NCBI GenBank assembly: GCA_947493335.1
Contig: CANLQO010000002.1
Location: 1-64,000, forward strand
DNA from: an uncultured Paracoccaceae bacterium
GTDB lineage: Bacteria > Pseudomonadota > Alphaproteobacteria > Rhodobacterales > Rhodobacteraceae
Direction of reading: 5' to 3'
DNA length: 64,000 nucleotides
In this document: piece by piece, positions 51,371 to 60,428 of the stretch
Layout of the letters: every line of letters starts with the position of its first letter
Position numbering within the stretch: position 1 is the stretch's first letter
Made by a program: the position numbers and the translations under genes
Notes under the pieces: generated by a model
Databases searched by the model: none
Told to the model about the DNA's origin: nothing
The model's input: the letters and a program-made list of their open reading frames with translations, nothing else

Positions 51371-52105
51371 ATGACCAATGATCCCTATGCGGACCACCCC
51401 GGATTGCGTGGTAAAATCACCGATCCGATGGATAGCTACTTTCGCACCAACGACTTGCGAGAGGTGATGCTGTCCAACCCCGCAACAGCGCCGTTCTGGC
51501 ACTTGTTGTACACGCCAGAAGAACGCCAGGCCTCGCGCGATGCGGCATTGGCCGATCATTCCGGCGATCTTTGGGTCTTTGCCTATGGGTCCCTGATGTG
51601 GAACCCCGCTTTGCGGTTCGACAAGGTTCTGCGAGCACATGCCCCCGAACACGCCCGCGCATTTATCCTGCGCGACATCTATGGCGGGCGCGGGACAGAG
51701 GACAACCCGGGCCTGATGGCGGCATTGGACGCGGGCGACGGTTGCGACGGCCTCGTCTTTCGGGTGCCCGAGGCCTTGATCGAAGAGGAAACCGACATCC
51801 TTTGGGCGCGGGAATTTGTCGGCCCCGGCTACACCCCCGAACTGATCGAAACGAACACCAAGATCGGGCCGATCAAGGCGCTTGCTTTTCTGGCCGACCA
51901 CGATTCGGTCATTATGACCGCCGACATCAGCTATGAAGAGCAGATCAAATGCGTGGCACAGGGTGAAGGCTTCATGGGCACCTCACTGGATTATCTGCTT
52001 GGGATCAAAAAGCAGTTTGATGTGCTGGATATCACCGACCCGACCGTCGATGAATTACTCGCGGCGGCGCAGTCCTATTTGCGGGTGCAGGCCAAAGCCT
52101 CTTAA
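51371..52105 (+). CDS. ChaC-like gamma-glutamylcyclotransferase
   Basis: A 244-residue protein of the ChaC family, which degrades glutathione to 5-oxoproline and Cys-Gly. The hallmark WVFAYGSLMWNP occurs near residue 64, with ILRDIYGGRGTEDNPGLMAAL and the catalytic Glu probably in REFVGPGYTPELIE-like context. A 60-residue N-terminal extension precedes the domain. ATG 51371 is used; upstream codons in frame lack a start with a ribosome binding site. Its stop overlaps the agmatinase stop by 4 bp. Confidence 0.85.
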   Translation: MTNDPYADHPGLRGKITDPMDSYFRTNDLREVMLSNPATAPFWHLLYTPEERQASRDAALADHSGDLWVFAYGSLMWNPALRFDKVLRAHAPEHARAFILRDIYGGRGTEDNPGLMAALDAGDGCDGLVFRVPEALIEEETDILWAREFVGPGYTPELIETNTKIGPIKALAFLADHDSVIMTADISYEEQIKCVAQGEGFMGTSLDYLLGIKKQFDVLDITDPTVDELLAAAQSYLRVQAKAS

Positions 52106-53070
52106 CCGGCGGGGCCCGCGGACTGGCGGTGATGCAGGATGCGCCCGATGGTATTGAGCAAGAGTTGTGCCGCCAGAATAGCCGTGCCGCCGGTCTGGTC
52201 GTAATCCGGCGCGACCTCGACCAGATCAATCCCCACGACGCGCTGGCGCTTGGCCACGGCGGCGAGCAGTTCCAGAACTTCGTAATAAAGGAACCCGCCA
52301 TGGCTGGGCGTCCCGGTGCCCGGCGCGATTGAGGGGTCAAAGCCGTCGATGTCGATCGTCAGGTAAATATCAGCCTCTGCCGGGATCCGTGCCAAGAGCG
52401 CCTCTGTCCCCAAGGCACGGCACTGCCGCACCGACAGAATGTCCGACCCCATCGCGCGGGCATCAGCATAGCCCGATTTGGCCGTGGAAGAGACATTGCG
52501 GATGCCGAACTGTGACAGGCCGGTCACATGGTCCTGTTCTGCCGCGCGCCGCATCGGATTGCCGTGGCCATGGCGGACGCCATGCCGTTCATCAACGAAA
52601 TCCAGATGCGCGTCGATCTGCAGGATATGGATCGGGCCACGCCCTGCAAAAGCCCGCACACACGGGATATTCACCGAATGATCGCCGCCCAGAACAACCG
52701 GCAAAGCGCCCGCATCAAGGATCGTGCGCACGCCGGTTTCGATGTTGGCATGGCTCGTCTCGGTGTCGGTGTGCACAATGTCGGCGTCGCCGATGTCGAC
52801 GACGCGCGTGCCCTCGCCCAGATAGGTGACGTCATCTTCGTGGTCATAGGCCCCGGCATGTCCAAAGGCAAAAAGGGTCGAGGCTTCGCGGATCGCGCGG
52901 GGACCAAAACGCGCACCGGGCCGCCATTGCGTGCCAAAGTCGAAGGGCGCGCCCATCACGGCCACATCGGCGTCGATCGCGGACCAATCGGCCACGTATT
53001 CATATTTGCCAAAGGTCGAAATGCCCACAAAAGGCAGGTTCAGGCGACCGGTGTCATAGTCATGGGGCAT
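52102..53070 (-). CDS. speB: Agmatinase/ureohydrolase family protein
   Basis: A 322-residue Mn-dependent ureohydrolase. The metal ligands are in order: VVLGGDHSVNIPC, ILQIDAHLDFVDE and YLTIDIDGFDPSIAPGTGTP. This set is shared by agmatinase, guanidinobutyrase and guanidinopropionase; RPGARFGPRAIREAS at the N-terminus is typical of the agmatinase branch. It probably makes putrescine and urea from agmatine, although the substrate is not certain. ATG 53068-53070 has AGGACG upstream. Confidence 0.85.
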   Translation of the reverse strand: MPHDYDTGRLNLPFVGISTFGKYEYVADWSAIDADVAVMGAPFDFGTQWRPGARFGPRAIREASTLFAFGHAGAYDHEDDVTYLGEGTRVVDIGDADIVHTDTETSHANIETGVRTILDAGALPVVLGGDHSVNIPCVRAFAGRGPIHILQIDAHLDFVDERHGVRHGHGNPMRRAAEQDHVTGLSQFGIRNVSSTAKSGYADARAMGSDILSVRQCRALGTEALLARIPAEADIYLTIDIDGFDPSIAPGTGTPSHGGFLYYEVLELLAAVAKRQRVVGIDLVEVAPDYDQTGGTAILAAQLLLNTIGRILHHRQSAGPAG

Positions 53071-53186
53071 AAGACGTCCTTTTACCCGCGAACAGAGCAT
53101 TCAAACCGCGCCAAATCAATCACTTGTTCATCTTCCCATGGGCGCAATGGGGTGGCAGAGTGGCGCAGAAATGCAGGAGGGACAGC

Positions 53187-53924
53187 ATGTCGACATTCGT
53201 GATTTGGGGAGAGGCCGACCATCGGGTCCGCGCGACCGGTCTGGCGCAGGCCTATGGGACCACCGCAGCGGGGATTGACGCCCCGGCGGCCCAGATTGCG
53301 GGACTGGATAAGCTGGTCTTCTGGGGTCACGGTACAGCCACCCATTTCTGCGGCAAAACACCCGAGCAATTCGTCAAGACGATCAAGACATGGCGCACGA
53401 TCAACAAGGGTCTGAAAACGGTTGAGATGCTGACCTGCAACGCGCGGCATTCCGAAAACGGCCGCGAAAGCTATACCGATCAGGTGGTCACCGCGCTGAG
53501 CCGCAAGGCCAACAGCCGCGCCGACAAGGTGAACTTTCGCGCGCTGCCGGTCTGCACAACGCCCAGTGGCAAGACCTGCCATTATTCGATCCTGAAATGG
53601 CACCCCGGTAGCCAGACATGGGCTTATATCGCCGCGCCCAAGAAGGATGAGATCAACCATTGGGACAATCACATGCACGACGGCGTGGTGAAGTTGGAAG
53701 ATTTCATGGTGCCGCGCGGCGCGGCAACCGATTATCCAAAGGCACATGCGGCCTTTAAGGCCTCAAACGGCAAGCTTTTGACCGACCCATATGCGGTGCG
53801 GCACAATTGGAACACGGATGATTTTGATACCTATAACAAGGACTTCAAGCGCATTCGCGATGACACCTTTATCGCCACCGGCAACCTAGGGCTGTTGCGC
53901 TGGTTCCTGACCGATATCAAGTAG
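53187..53924 (+). CDS. Putative clan CD-like (C80/caspase-fold) cysteine peptidase
   Basis: A 245-residue soluble protein with no signal peptide and a perfect AGGAGG ribosome binding site. I know no exact family match. Its first half reads like the core of a caspase-fold peptidase: a hydrophobic strand LDKLVFWGHGT with His48-Gly49, a helix EQFVKTIKTWRTINKGL and a second strand KTVEMLTCNARH with Cys84. The order His-Gly, helix, hydrophobic strand, Cys is that of clan CD peptidases such as the C80 domain of MARTX and large clostridial toxins (GHG ... LLGCN). Spacing of 36 residues is shorter than usual. The second half is basic and rich in Lys/Trp. It is divergent from speB and may act alone. 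Function is inference. Confidence 0.55.
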   Translation: MSTFVIWGEADHRVRATGLAQAYGTTAAGIDAPAAQIAGLDKLVFWGHGTATHFCGKTPEQFVKTIKTWRTINKGLKTVEMLTCNARHSENGRESYTDQVVTALSRKANSRADKVNFRALPVCTTPSGKTCHYSILKWHPGSQTWAYIAAPKKDEINHWDNHMHDGVVKLEDFMVPRGAATDYPKAHAAFKASNGKLLTDPYAVRHNWNTDDFDTYNKDFKRIRDDTFIATGNLGLLRWFLTDIK

Positions 53925-54855
53925 CGCGGGGCGCTGCCGCACGGCGCAGGCGGTCATTGATCGCCGCGCCAAGGCCATGATCGGGAATGGGTGAGACCGC
54001 GATATGACGCGCGCCCATGGCATCAAGTTGGTGCAGCATGTCAAAAAGGTGCGCTGCCGCTTCGATCAGATCACCGGAGGGTGACAGGTTCAGCGGTGCG
54101 TCCACCGCGCCAAAGCCCAGCAGGGTTTCTTCCGGGGTTGGGTCCGTGACGCAAAGGCGCACAGACCCGCGCGGCGCATAGTGAGAGGCCAATTGCCCCG
54201 GCGCTTGCGGGTTTTGAGGCGTGAGGTCATGCGCCAATGACGCGCCAAGGCAAGCCTCCAGCGCCTCTGCCGGGATGCCACCGGCACGCAGAAGCGTCGG
54301 AGGATCACAGGCCAGAATCGTCGATTCAAGACCAACACCACAGGCCCCGCCATCCACGACGGCCCCGATCCGACCGTCGAGACCGGCAAACACGTGATCG
54401 GCTGTCGTCGGGCTGATCCGGCCCGAGGGGTTGGCCGAAGGTGCAGCCACCGGGCCGTCAAAGGTGGCAAGCAGGCCCTGCCCCACCGGATGATCGGGCA
54501 CGCGGATCGCAAGTGTTGGCAGCCCCGCAGTCACCAGTTTCGAAATACCGGCCTCTGCCCGCAAAGGCAGCACAAGAGACAGCGCACCGGGCCAGAATGC
54601 GGCTGCCAGACGCTCTGCCGCGTCGTTGAACGTGACGTAACGCCGGGCGGTCTGCAAATCGGGCACATGCGCGATAAGCGGGTTGAAACTGGGCCGTCCC
54701 TTGGCCGCGTAGATGCCTGCCACCGCAGTATCGTTGCGCGCATCAGCGCCAAGGCCATAGACGGTCTCTGTCGGGAAGGCGACCAGATCACCCGCACGCA
54801 AGAGTGCGGCAGCCTGTGACAAGCCAGCGGGATCGGGGGAAAGGCGCAAGGTCAT
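53917..54855 (-). CDS. Threonylcarbamoyl-AMP synthase, Sua5 type
   Basis: A 312-residue enzyme that makes threonylcarbamoyl-adenylate for the tRNA t6A modification. The YrdC domain (1-190) has LVAFPTETVYGLGADARND, FNPLIAHV and APSANPSGRISPTTADHV; the C-terminal 110 residues are the Sua5 domain, beginning PGQLASHYAPRGSVRL, which short TsaC proteins lack. It overlaps the end of the peptidase-like gene by 8 bp. Confidence 0.94.
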   Translation of the reverse strand: MTLRLSPDPAGLSQAAALLRAGDLVAFPTETVYGLGADARNDTAVAGIYAAKGRPSFNPLIAHVPDLQTARRYVTFNDAAERLAAAFWPGALSLVLPLRAEAGISKLVTAGLPTLAIRVPDHPVGQGLLATFDGPVAAPSANPSGRISPTTADHVFAGLDGRIGAVVDGGACGVGLESTILACDPPTLLRAGGIPAEALEACLGASLAHDLTPQNPQAPGQLASHYAPRGSVRLCVTDPTPEETLLGFGAVDAPLNLSPSGDLIEAAAHLFDMLHQLDAMGARHIAVSPIPDHGLGAAINDRLRRAAAPRAT

Positions 54856-54969
54856 GACGTGGCGTTTCGGTTGATGGGCAGCAGTGGCTTGCTACCTTGG
54901 GCGAAAGATTTCAGTTGCATAGCTGCGGTCCGCCATTTTGCCAAGCCGCGCACAAGTCAAGGACGTCCC

Positions 54970-56670
54970 ATGCCGTATCGCGCCCCCGTCGCCGATTTTC
55001 GCTTTCTGCTCGATCATGTGACCGGCTTTGAAGCCGTCAGCGCAACCGAGACCTTCGCAGAGGCGACCCCGGACATGGTCGATGCCATCCTGACCGAGGC
55101 GGGCAAGATGTGTGAAGAGGTGCTGGCGCCGCTGAACCGCGCGGGTGATCTGCATCCTGCGGTGTTGGAAAATGGCGTTGTGCGCACCTCTCCGGGGTTT
55201 GGCGACGGCTATCGCGCGATCGCTGACGGCGGCTGGATCGGGATGAGTGCCAGCCCTGACAACGGCGGCATGGGCCTTCCGATGACCTTGACCACCGCGG
55301 TGAACGAGATGATGTCGAGCGCATGCCTCGCACTACAGCTTAACCCGCTGATGACCCAAGGCCAGATCGAGGCGCTGGAACATCACGCGAGCGATGAAAT
55401 CAAGGCGCTTTACCTGCCAAAGCTGATCTCGGGCGCATGGCACGGCACGATGAACCTGACAGAGCCGCAGGCGGGGTCCGATGTGGGCGCGCTGCGGTCG
55501 AAGGCTGAACCCAATGGCGATGGCAGTTACAAGATCAGCGGCCAGAAGATTTACATCAGCTGGGCCGACAATGATTTTACCGAAAACACCTGCCATCTGG
55601 TGCTGGCGCGCCTGCCCGACGGGGTGCCCGGCACGAAAGGGATCAGCCTGTTCATGGTGCCCAAGTTCATCCCCGACGCCGATGGCAACCCCGGCCAGCG
55701 CAACAGTCTGCGGGTCGTCAGCCTTGAACATAAACTGGGGCTCCACGGCTCACCCACGGCGGTGATGGAATATGACGAGGCGACCGGCTGGCTGGTGGGC
55801 CCCGAACATGGCGGCATGGCCGCGATGTTCACAATGATGAACAATGCGCGTCTTGGCGTTGGTGTGCAGGGTGTTGGGGCTGCGGAAGGCGCCTATCAGC
55901 ACGCATTGACCTATGCGCAGGACCGCAAACAGGGCAAGGCGGGCGGCACTGGCACGATCATCGAACATGCAGATGTGCGCCGGATGCTGGCCGAGATGAA
56001 GGCCGATGTCTACGCGGCACGTTCGATCGCCCTGATGAACGCGGTGGCAATTGACATGGCGACCGCCACCGGCGACGCGGGCTGGGAGGCGCGCGCCGCG
56101 CTGCTGACCCCCATCTGCAAGGCGTTTGGCACAGAGACCGGCATCGCGGTTGCGAATGCAGGCGTGCAGGTGCACGGCGGCATGGGCTTTGTCGAGGAAA
56201 CCGGTGCTGCGCAATACAGCCGCGACGTGCGGGTGACCGCGATCTACGAAGGCACCAACGGCATTCAGGCGATGGACCTAGTGGCCCGCAAGATGATGGA
56301 CGGAGGCGAAGCCGCGTTCCGCCTGATCGAAGAAATCGAACAGGGTGCAGAGGCCGCAAAGGCCAGCCACCCCGATCTGGCCGAGGCCGTTTGGGGAGCT
56401 GCGGAATCCCTGCGCGAAACGACCGAATGGCTGGTGGAACAGGACATGACCGACCGCTTTGCAGGCGCGGTACCTTTCCTGCGGGCCTTTGCGCGGGTGC
56501 TGGGCGGACATGTGCATCTGACCTCGGCCATCAAGGGCGATGCGACCCGTGCGCGGCTGGCCACTTTCTACATCAACCGTCTGCTGCCGGAGTTTGCAGG
56601 CCTGCTGGCACAGGTCCGCGAAGGGGCCGAGGACGTGATGGCAATCACGCCCGAAGATCTGGTGGCATGA
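54970..56670 (+). CDS. Acyl-CoA dehydrogenase, DmdC-like
   Basis: A 566-residue flavoprotein with an extended C-terminus. It begins MPYRAPVADFRFLLDHV, followed by an N-terminal helical domain, NLTEPQAGSDVGALRSKAEP and KIYISWADNDFTENTCHLV in the middle domain, and the catalytic-loop region RDVRVTAIYEGTNGIQAMDL, in which the Glu of YEGTNGIQ is the likely base. Such long dehydrogenases include DmdC, which acts on 3-methylmercaptopropionyl-CoA in DMSP degradation; other medium- or long-chain acyl-CoAs are possible. AAGGA precedes ATG 54970. It leads a unit with a small protein and a beta-lactamase-fold hydrolase. Confidence 0.88.
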   Translation: MPYRAPVADFRFLLDHVTGFEAVSATETFAEATPDMVDAILTEAGKMCEEVLAPLNRAGDLHPAVLENGVVRTSPGFGDGYRAIADGGWIGMSASPDNGGMGLPMTLTTAVNEMMSSACLALQLNPLMTQGQIEALEHHASDEIKALYLPKLISGAWHGTMNLTEPQAGSDVGALRSKAEPNGDGSYKISGQKIYISWADNDFTENTCHLVLARLPDGVPGTKGISLFMVPKFIPDADGNPGQRNSLRVVSLEHKLGLHGSPTAVMEYDEATGWLVGPEHGGMAAMFTMMNNARLGVGVQGVGAAEGAYQHALTYAQDRKQGKAGGTGTIIEHADVRRMLAEMKADVYAARSIALMNAVAIDMATATGDAGWEARAALLTPICKAFGTETGIAVANAGVQVHGGMGFVEETGAAQYSRDVRVTAIYEGTNGIQAMDLVARKMMDGGEAAFRLIEEIEQGAEAAKASHPDLAEAVWGAAESLRETTEWLVEQDMTDRFAGAVPFLRAFARVLGGHVHLTSAIKGDATRARLATFYINRLLPEFAGLLAQVREGAEDVMAITPEDLVA

Positions 56671-56894
56671 ACCTGGCAGCTGGGTTTGTCTGGCAAATCC
56701 GCAAAGGCGGCACGGTTGAGATCACGCATGACGGACGGCGTGCCGCAAGCTTGCGCGGTGACCGGGCCAAGGCGTTCCTTGACGACATGGATGCGCTCGA
56801 CCATCAAGGCCAGCAGGACGAAATGGCCCGTCTGACTGGCAACTATAAGCGTGGGAACGAACGTCTTGCAAAACACCATCCACGCAACCGGTAG
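56667..56894 (+). CDS. Small conserved-looking protein downstream of the acyl-CoA dehydrogenase
   Basis: A 75-residue basic protein (MNLAAGFVWQIRKGGTVEIT, HDGRRAASLRGDRAKAFLDD, MARLTGNYKRGNERLAKHHP). Its ATG overlaps the dehydrogenase TGA and its end overlaps the next gene by 44 bp, so translation is tightly coupled. I do not recognise the family; the sequence looks like a compact alpha/beta cap with a charged helix. Confidence 0.7.
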   Translation: MNLAAGFVWQIRKGGTVEITHDGRRAASLRGDRAKAFLDDMDALDHQGQQDEMARLTGNYKRGNERLAKHHPRNR

Positions 56895-57921
56895 CATTAC
56901 CACACCCTTTGCAGACATCCCCGCAGAAGGCGACGCGGTGACGGTCGCCCCCGGCGTGCTGTGGCTGCGGTTGCCGCTGCCGATGGCGCTGGACCACGTC
57001 AACGTCTATGCCTTTGATGAAGGCGACAGCTGGACCATTGTTGACACCGGTTTTTCCACCAAGCGGACCAAGGCCATCTGGGGCAAGCTGCTGGCCGGAC
57101 CGCTGGGCGGCAAGCCCGTGTCCCGGGTGATCGTAACGCATTACCATCCCGACCACGTCGGCCTTGCGGGGTGGTTCATGTCCCATGGCGCGGAACTGGT
57201 GACAACGCGCACGTCCTATCTGTCAGCCCGGATGCTGATGCTTGATGAACAACCGCTGCCAACGCCCGAGGCGCTGACCTTCTACATCCGCGCGGGCATG
57301 GATGCCGACGTGCTGGCCAAAAGGAAGGCCGAGCGCCCCTTTAACTTTGCCGATTGCGTTGACCCGATCCCGCAGGGCTATACCCGCATCAAAGAAGGTG
57401 ACGTGATCACCTTTGGTGGGCGGACGTGGGATGTGCGTTGCGGTGATGGACATGCGCCCGAACACGCCACCTTCTGGAGCCGGGATGACAATCTGGTGGT
57501 CGGTGGCGATCAACTGCTTTTGTCGATCAGCGCGAACATCGGGGTCTATCCCACAGAACCAGAGGCCGAACCGCTGGGCGAATGGCTTGCTGCTTGCGAA
57601 GGATTCAAGCCCTTTGCACGGGACGATCAACTGATCCTTGCCGGACACAAGGTGCCATATACCGGCCTGCCGTTGCGGTTGGAGCAGATGATCGAAAATC
57701 ACAAAAGCGCTTTGCGGCGGTTGATGGAACATCTGGCAGTGCCGCGCAGCGCGGGGCAATGCTTTCTGCCGCTATTCAAGCGCGAGATTGGTGGCGGCGA
57801 ATACGGGCTGGCACTGGTTGAGGCGGTCGCGCACCTCAATCACCTGCATCAGACCGGGCAGGCATCACGCACGATCGGCCCCGACGGCGCATATTTGTTT
57901 CAGGCCGTAGCGGGCGGTTAA
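56851..57921 (+). CDS. MBL-fold metallohydrolase
   Basis: A 356-residue metallo-beta-lactamase-fold hydrolase. The metal motif is VIVTHYHPDHVGLAGWF near residue 90, with further ligands in GDGHAPEHATF and VVGGDQLLLS. Residues 20-60 form the usual first strands (VNVYAFDEGDSWTIVDTGFS). A C-terminal helical extension of about 80 residues resembles that of thioesterase- or lactonase-like members. By context it may hydrolyse an acyl-CoA or acyl thioester made by the neighbouring dehydrogenase. The start is GTG 56851, inside the preceding gene. Confidence 0.83.
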   Translation: MGTNVLQNTIHATGSITTPFADIPAEGDAVTVAPGVLWLRLPLPMALDHVNVYAFDEGDSWTIVDTGFSTKRTKAIWGKLLAGPLGGKPVSRVIVTHYHPDHVGLAGWFMSHGAELVTTRTSYLSARMLMLDEQPLPTPEALTFYIRAGMDADVLAKRKAERPFNFADCVDPIPQGYTRIKEGDVITFGGRTWDVRCGDGHAPEHATFWSRDDNLVVGGDQLLLSISANIGVYPTEPEAEPLGEWLAACEGFKPFARDDQLILAGHKVPYTGLPLRLEQMIENHKSALRRLMEHLAVPRSAGQCFLPLFKREIGGGEYGLALVEAVAHLNHLHQTGQASRTIGPDGAYLFQAVAGG

Positions 57922-57944
57922 CCCATTCGCGCTAGGCTGCGCGC

Positions 57945-59330
57945 ATGACGTTTCAGCTGTTCCTGAGTGATGCGCGCAACTGCCCTTCGGCGACCATGCG
58001 GATGAGCCAGATTCTGGCCCCGCTCAGCCACGCGCTTGATATGACAGAAGGGCAGGCACCGGGCCATTGCATCCGCTGCGCCTATATCGGGACGCGGCTG
58101 GGGCAGGAATTGGGGTTCAGCGGTGATGCGCTGAACGATCTTTATTACACCCTGCTTTTGAAGGACTTGGGATGTTCGTCCAATGCGGCGCGAATTTGCG
58201 CGCTTTATCTGGCCGACGACATTAGTTTCAAGCGCGATTTCAAGACGATAGACGGATCACTTTCGTCGGCGCTCCGGTTTGTTTTTGCCAAAACCGGGCT
58301 GGAATCGGGGCTGTCGGAACGATTTCGCGCAATCGTCAACATCATGCAGAACGGCGGCGAGATCAGCCGCGATCTGATCGAAACACGCTGCCAAAGAGGG
58401 GCTGAAATCGCAGGCAAGATGCGGTTTTCCAAGGTCGTGCAGGCCGGGATCATGGCGCTGGATGAACATTGGGACGGGTCCGGCAAGCCCGAGGGGTTGG
58501 TGGGGGGGGCGATCCCGCGTGAGGCGAACATCGCGCTGCTGTCGCAAGTCGTTGATATCTTTCACCAAAGCGAAGGGCGCGATGCCGCGATGACAGAGGT
58601 GCGCCGCCGGTCGGGTGGGTGGTTTGACCCTGACATCGTGACTGCGATGGACCGCCTGGCCAGGGACCCGGGGTTCTGGGCCGACCTCAGCGACAGCCAC
58701 ATCGAAGAGGTCGTTTTTCAACTGCCGCCTGCGCTGAACGAAACCCCGGTGACCGAGGGGTTTCTGGACGATGTGGCGGCGGCTTTTTCCGACGTGGTCG
58801 ACGCCAAAAGCCCCTATACGGCCGATCATTCCGGGCGCGTGACGCTTTATACGGACATGATCGCGGAAGAAATGGGGCTGGCGGCAGGGCATCGGCGCTG
58901 GCTGCGCCGCGGCGCGCTTTTGCACGATCTGGGCAAGCTGGGGGTCAGCAATCAGGTGCTCGACAAACCTGCCAAGCTGGACGAGGCGGAATGGCAATCG
59001 GTGCGGCATCATCCGACCAATGGTGCCCGCGTTTTAAGCCAGATTGACGCCTTTGCCGATATCGCACCGGTGGCGCACGGCCATCATGAAAAGCTGAATG
59101 GCGCGGGCTATCCGCTGGGCCTTGGCGGTGAAGAAATCAGCCTGGAAGTGCGGATGGTCACGGTGGCGGACGTGTTTGATGCGCTGTCAGCAGAGCGGCC
59201 CTATCGCGGGCCAATTCCGATTGCCGATGTGTTTCAGATGATGCGCGCAGAGGTGGGGTCAGCCTTTGACGTCGATTGCCTGAACGCGCTGGAAAGCGGG
59301 ATGGCCAAGTTCAGCCGGACGCGGCACTAG
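57945..59330 (+). CDS. HD-GYP phosphodiesterase-like protein with duplicated HD module
   Basis: A 461-residue protein with two HD-like halves. The C-terminal one (about 290-450) is a canonical HD-GYP domain: TADHSGRV, LLHDLGKLGVSNQVLDKP with His327-Asp328, and HHEKLNGAGYPLGLGG. These domains hydrolyse c-di-GMP. The N-terminal half (about 38-205) repeats the layout in degenerate form: GHCIRCAYIGTRL, LLKDLGCSS where Lys73 replaces the metal His, and DEHWDGSGKPEGL. The first copy is probably regulatory. No receiver or membrane domain. Confidence 0.9.
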   Translation: MTFQLFLSDARNCPSATMRMSQILAPLSHALDMTEGQAPGHCIRCAYIGTRLGQELGFSGDALNDLYYTLLLKDLGCSSNAARICALYLADDISFKRDFKTIDGSLSSALRFVFAKTGLESGLSERFRAIVNIMQNGGEISRDLIETRCQRGAEIAGKMRFSKVVQAGIMALDEHWDGSGKPEGLVGGAIPREANIALLSQVVDIFHQSEGRDAAMTEVRRRSGGWFDPDIVTAMDRLARDPGFWADLSDSHIEEVVFQLPPALNETPVTEGFLDDVAAAFSDVVDAKSPYTADHSGRVTLYTDMIAEEMGLAAGHRRWLRRGALLHDLGKLGVSNQVLDKPAKLDEAEWQSVRHHPTNGARVLSQIDAFADIAPVAHGHHEKLNGAGYPLGLGGEEISLEVRMVTVADVFDALSAERPYRGPIPIADVFQMMRAEVGSAFDVDCLNALESGMAKFSRTRH

Positions 59331-59333
59331 CGC

Positions 59334-60086
59334 CTAGGCGGCCTGCGCCGCGTGGTCAGATGGCCCAAGGCGACACAGCGTATCTTCACGGATCATGGTC
59401 CAGCGCCCACCGGTGCTGCAAAGCGGCTCTGACGCGATACCGCGGCCACCATTATCAAGCGCGCCCGAGACGTAAAGCGTAGGTGCGGTGCCGTTGCTTG
59501 CATGACGAAAACCATAAAGCGTTTCGCCGTCGGAAAAGCAGCAAGTCAGCTTGACCGGCCCTGCATCGCCTGTCCCGATCTCTGCGATGGTTTGGCGCAG
59601 TGCTGCATCTGGATCGCGATCCAGCCCATGGGCCAAAAGGGTGAGAAAGATAACCTCGCTGTCAGTCGTCCCCTGCCGCGCAGCATAGAGGTCATCGGGG
59701 AGGGCTGATTCCAACCGGCGGCGGATCGCGGCAAAGTGCGGGATCTGGCCGTTGTGGCAAAAGGCCCAGCGCCCGTGGGTGAAGGGGTGGCAGTTCACGC
59801 GGCTCGTCTCGCCCACGGTTGAAGCGCGGACATGGGCAATGAAATGCGGGCTGCGCACCATGCGGCACAAATGGGCCAGATTGCTGTCAGCCCAGGCGGG
59901 TAAAACATCACGGAACAAGCCGGGTGCAGCCCCGTCCCCATACCACGCGACGCCAAAGCCGTCGCCATTGACGGCCAGCTTGGCCTCATTGGCGTGCTGG
60001 CTTTGCGCGATCAGCGAATGATGCGGACGGGTAACAATGTTTTCCAGCGGGATGGCCGGACCGGTATAGGCAGCGATCCGGCACAT
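59334..60086 (-). CDS. Class II glutamine amidotransferase (EgtC-like)
   Basis: A 250-residue Ntn-type amidotransferase with nucleophile Cys2 (MCRIAAYTG) and the oxyanion-loop segments GDGFGVAWYGDG, HVRASTVG and NCHPFTHGRWAFCHNGQI. Family members include EgtC of ergothioneine synthesis and YafJ-like proteins; no other egt gene is nearby, so that role is not supported. Its ATG directly follows the stop codon of the small membrane gene. Confidence 0.85.
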   Translation of the reverse strand: MCRIAAYTGPAIPLENIVTRPHHSLIAQSQHANEAKLAVNGDGFGVAWYGDGAAPGLFRDVLPAWADSNLAHLCRMVRSPHFIAHVRASTVGETSRVNCHPFTHGRWAFCHNGQIPHFAAIRRRLESALPDDLYAARQGTTDSEVIFLTLLAHGLDRDPDAALRQTIAEIGTGDAGPVKLTCCFSDGETLYGFRHASNGTAPTLYVSGALDNGGRGIASEPLCSTGGRWTMIREDTLCRLGPSDHAAQAA

Positions 60087-60323
60087 TCAGTGGCGCGCCG
60101 CGATCTTGTCGTGCAACCGCTTAAGAATGCGGCTTGCCGTGGTTTCACAAAGTGCCGGGATCAGCGCGTGGATAAGCGCCGCGCCTGCCGCGACGGCCAA
60201 CCAGAAGCTGAACCCGAAGGCAAAGCGCATATGCCCGAAATAGCTTTCATCGACGGTCGCGGGATGATCGAGGAAGATCCGCGCAAAAAGGGTCGAATTG
60301 CTGTGAGTGGTGGTATCAGACAT
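60087..60323 (-). CDS. DUF6356 family small membrane protein
   Basis: A 78-residue protein: LFARIFLDHPATVDESYFGH, then a hydrophobic pair of segments (FGFSFWLAVAAGAALIHALI) and a tail ETTASRILKRLHDKIAARH. The pattern DHPxxVxESYFxH and the LIHxLIP segment match DUF6356; function unknown. ATG 60321-60323 has AGGAA just upstream. It starts the two-gene minus-strand unit with the amidotransferase gene and is divergent from the Lrp gene. Confidence 0.8.
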   Translation of the reverse strand: MSDTTTHSNSTLFARIFLDHPATVDESYFGHMRFAFGFSFWLAVAAGAALIHALIPALCETTASRILKRLHDKIAARH

Positions 60324-60428
60324 GGGGTTATTCCTGCGTTGGGTCCCTTTCAGCCTATACCAGCGCATAGTTTGACCGGTCCCAAAGATGATTGCGAAGC
60401 GCGCTAATTTTGGGATATCATCCCGCCA

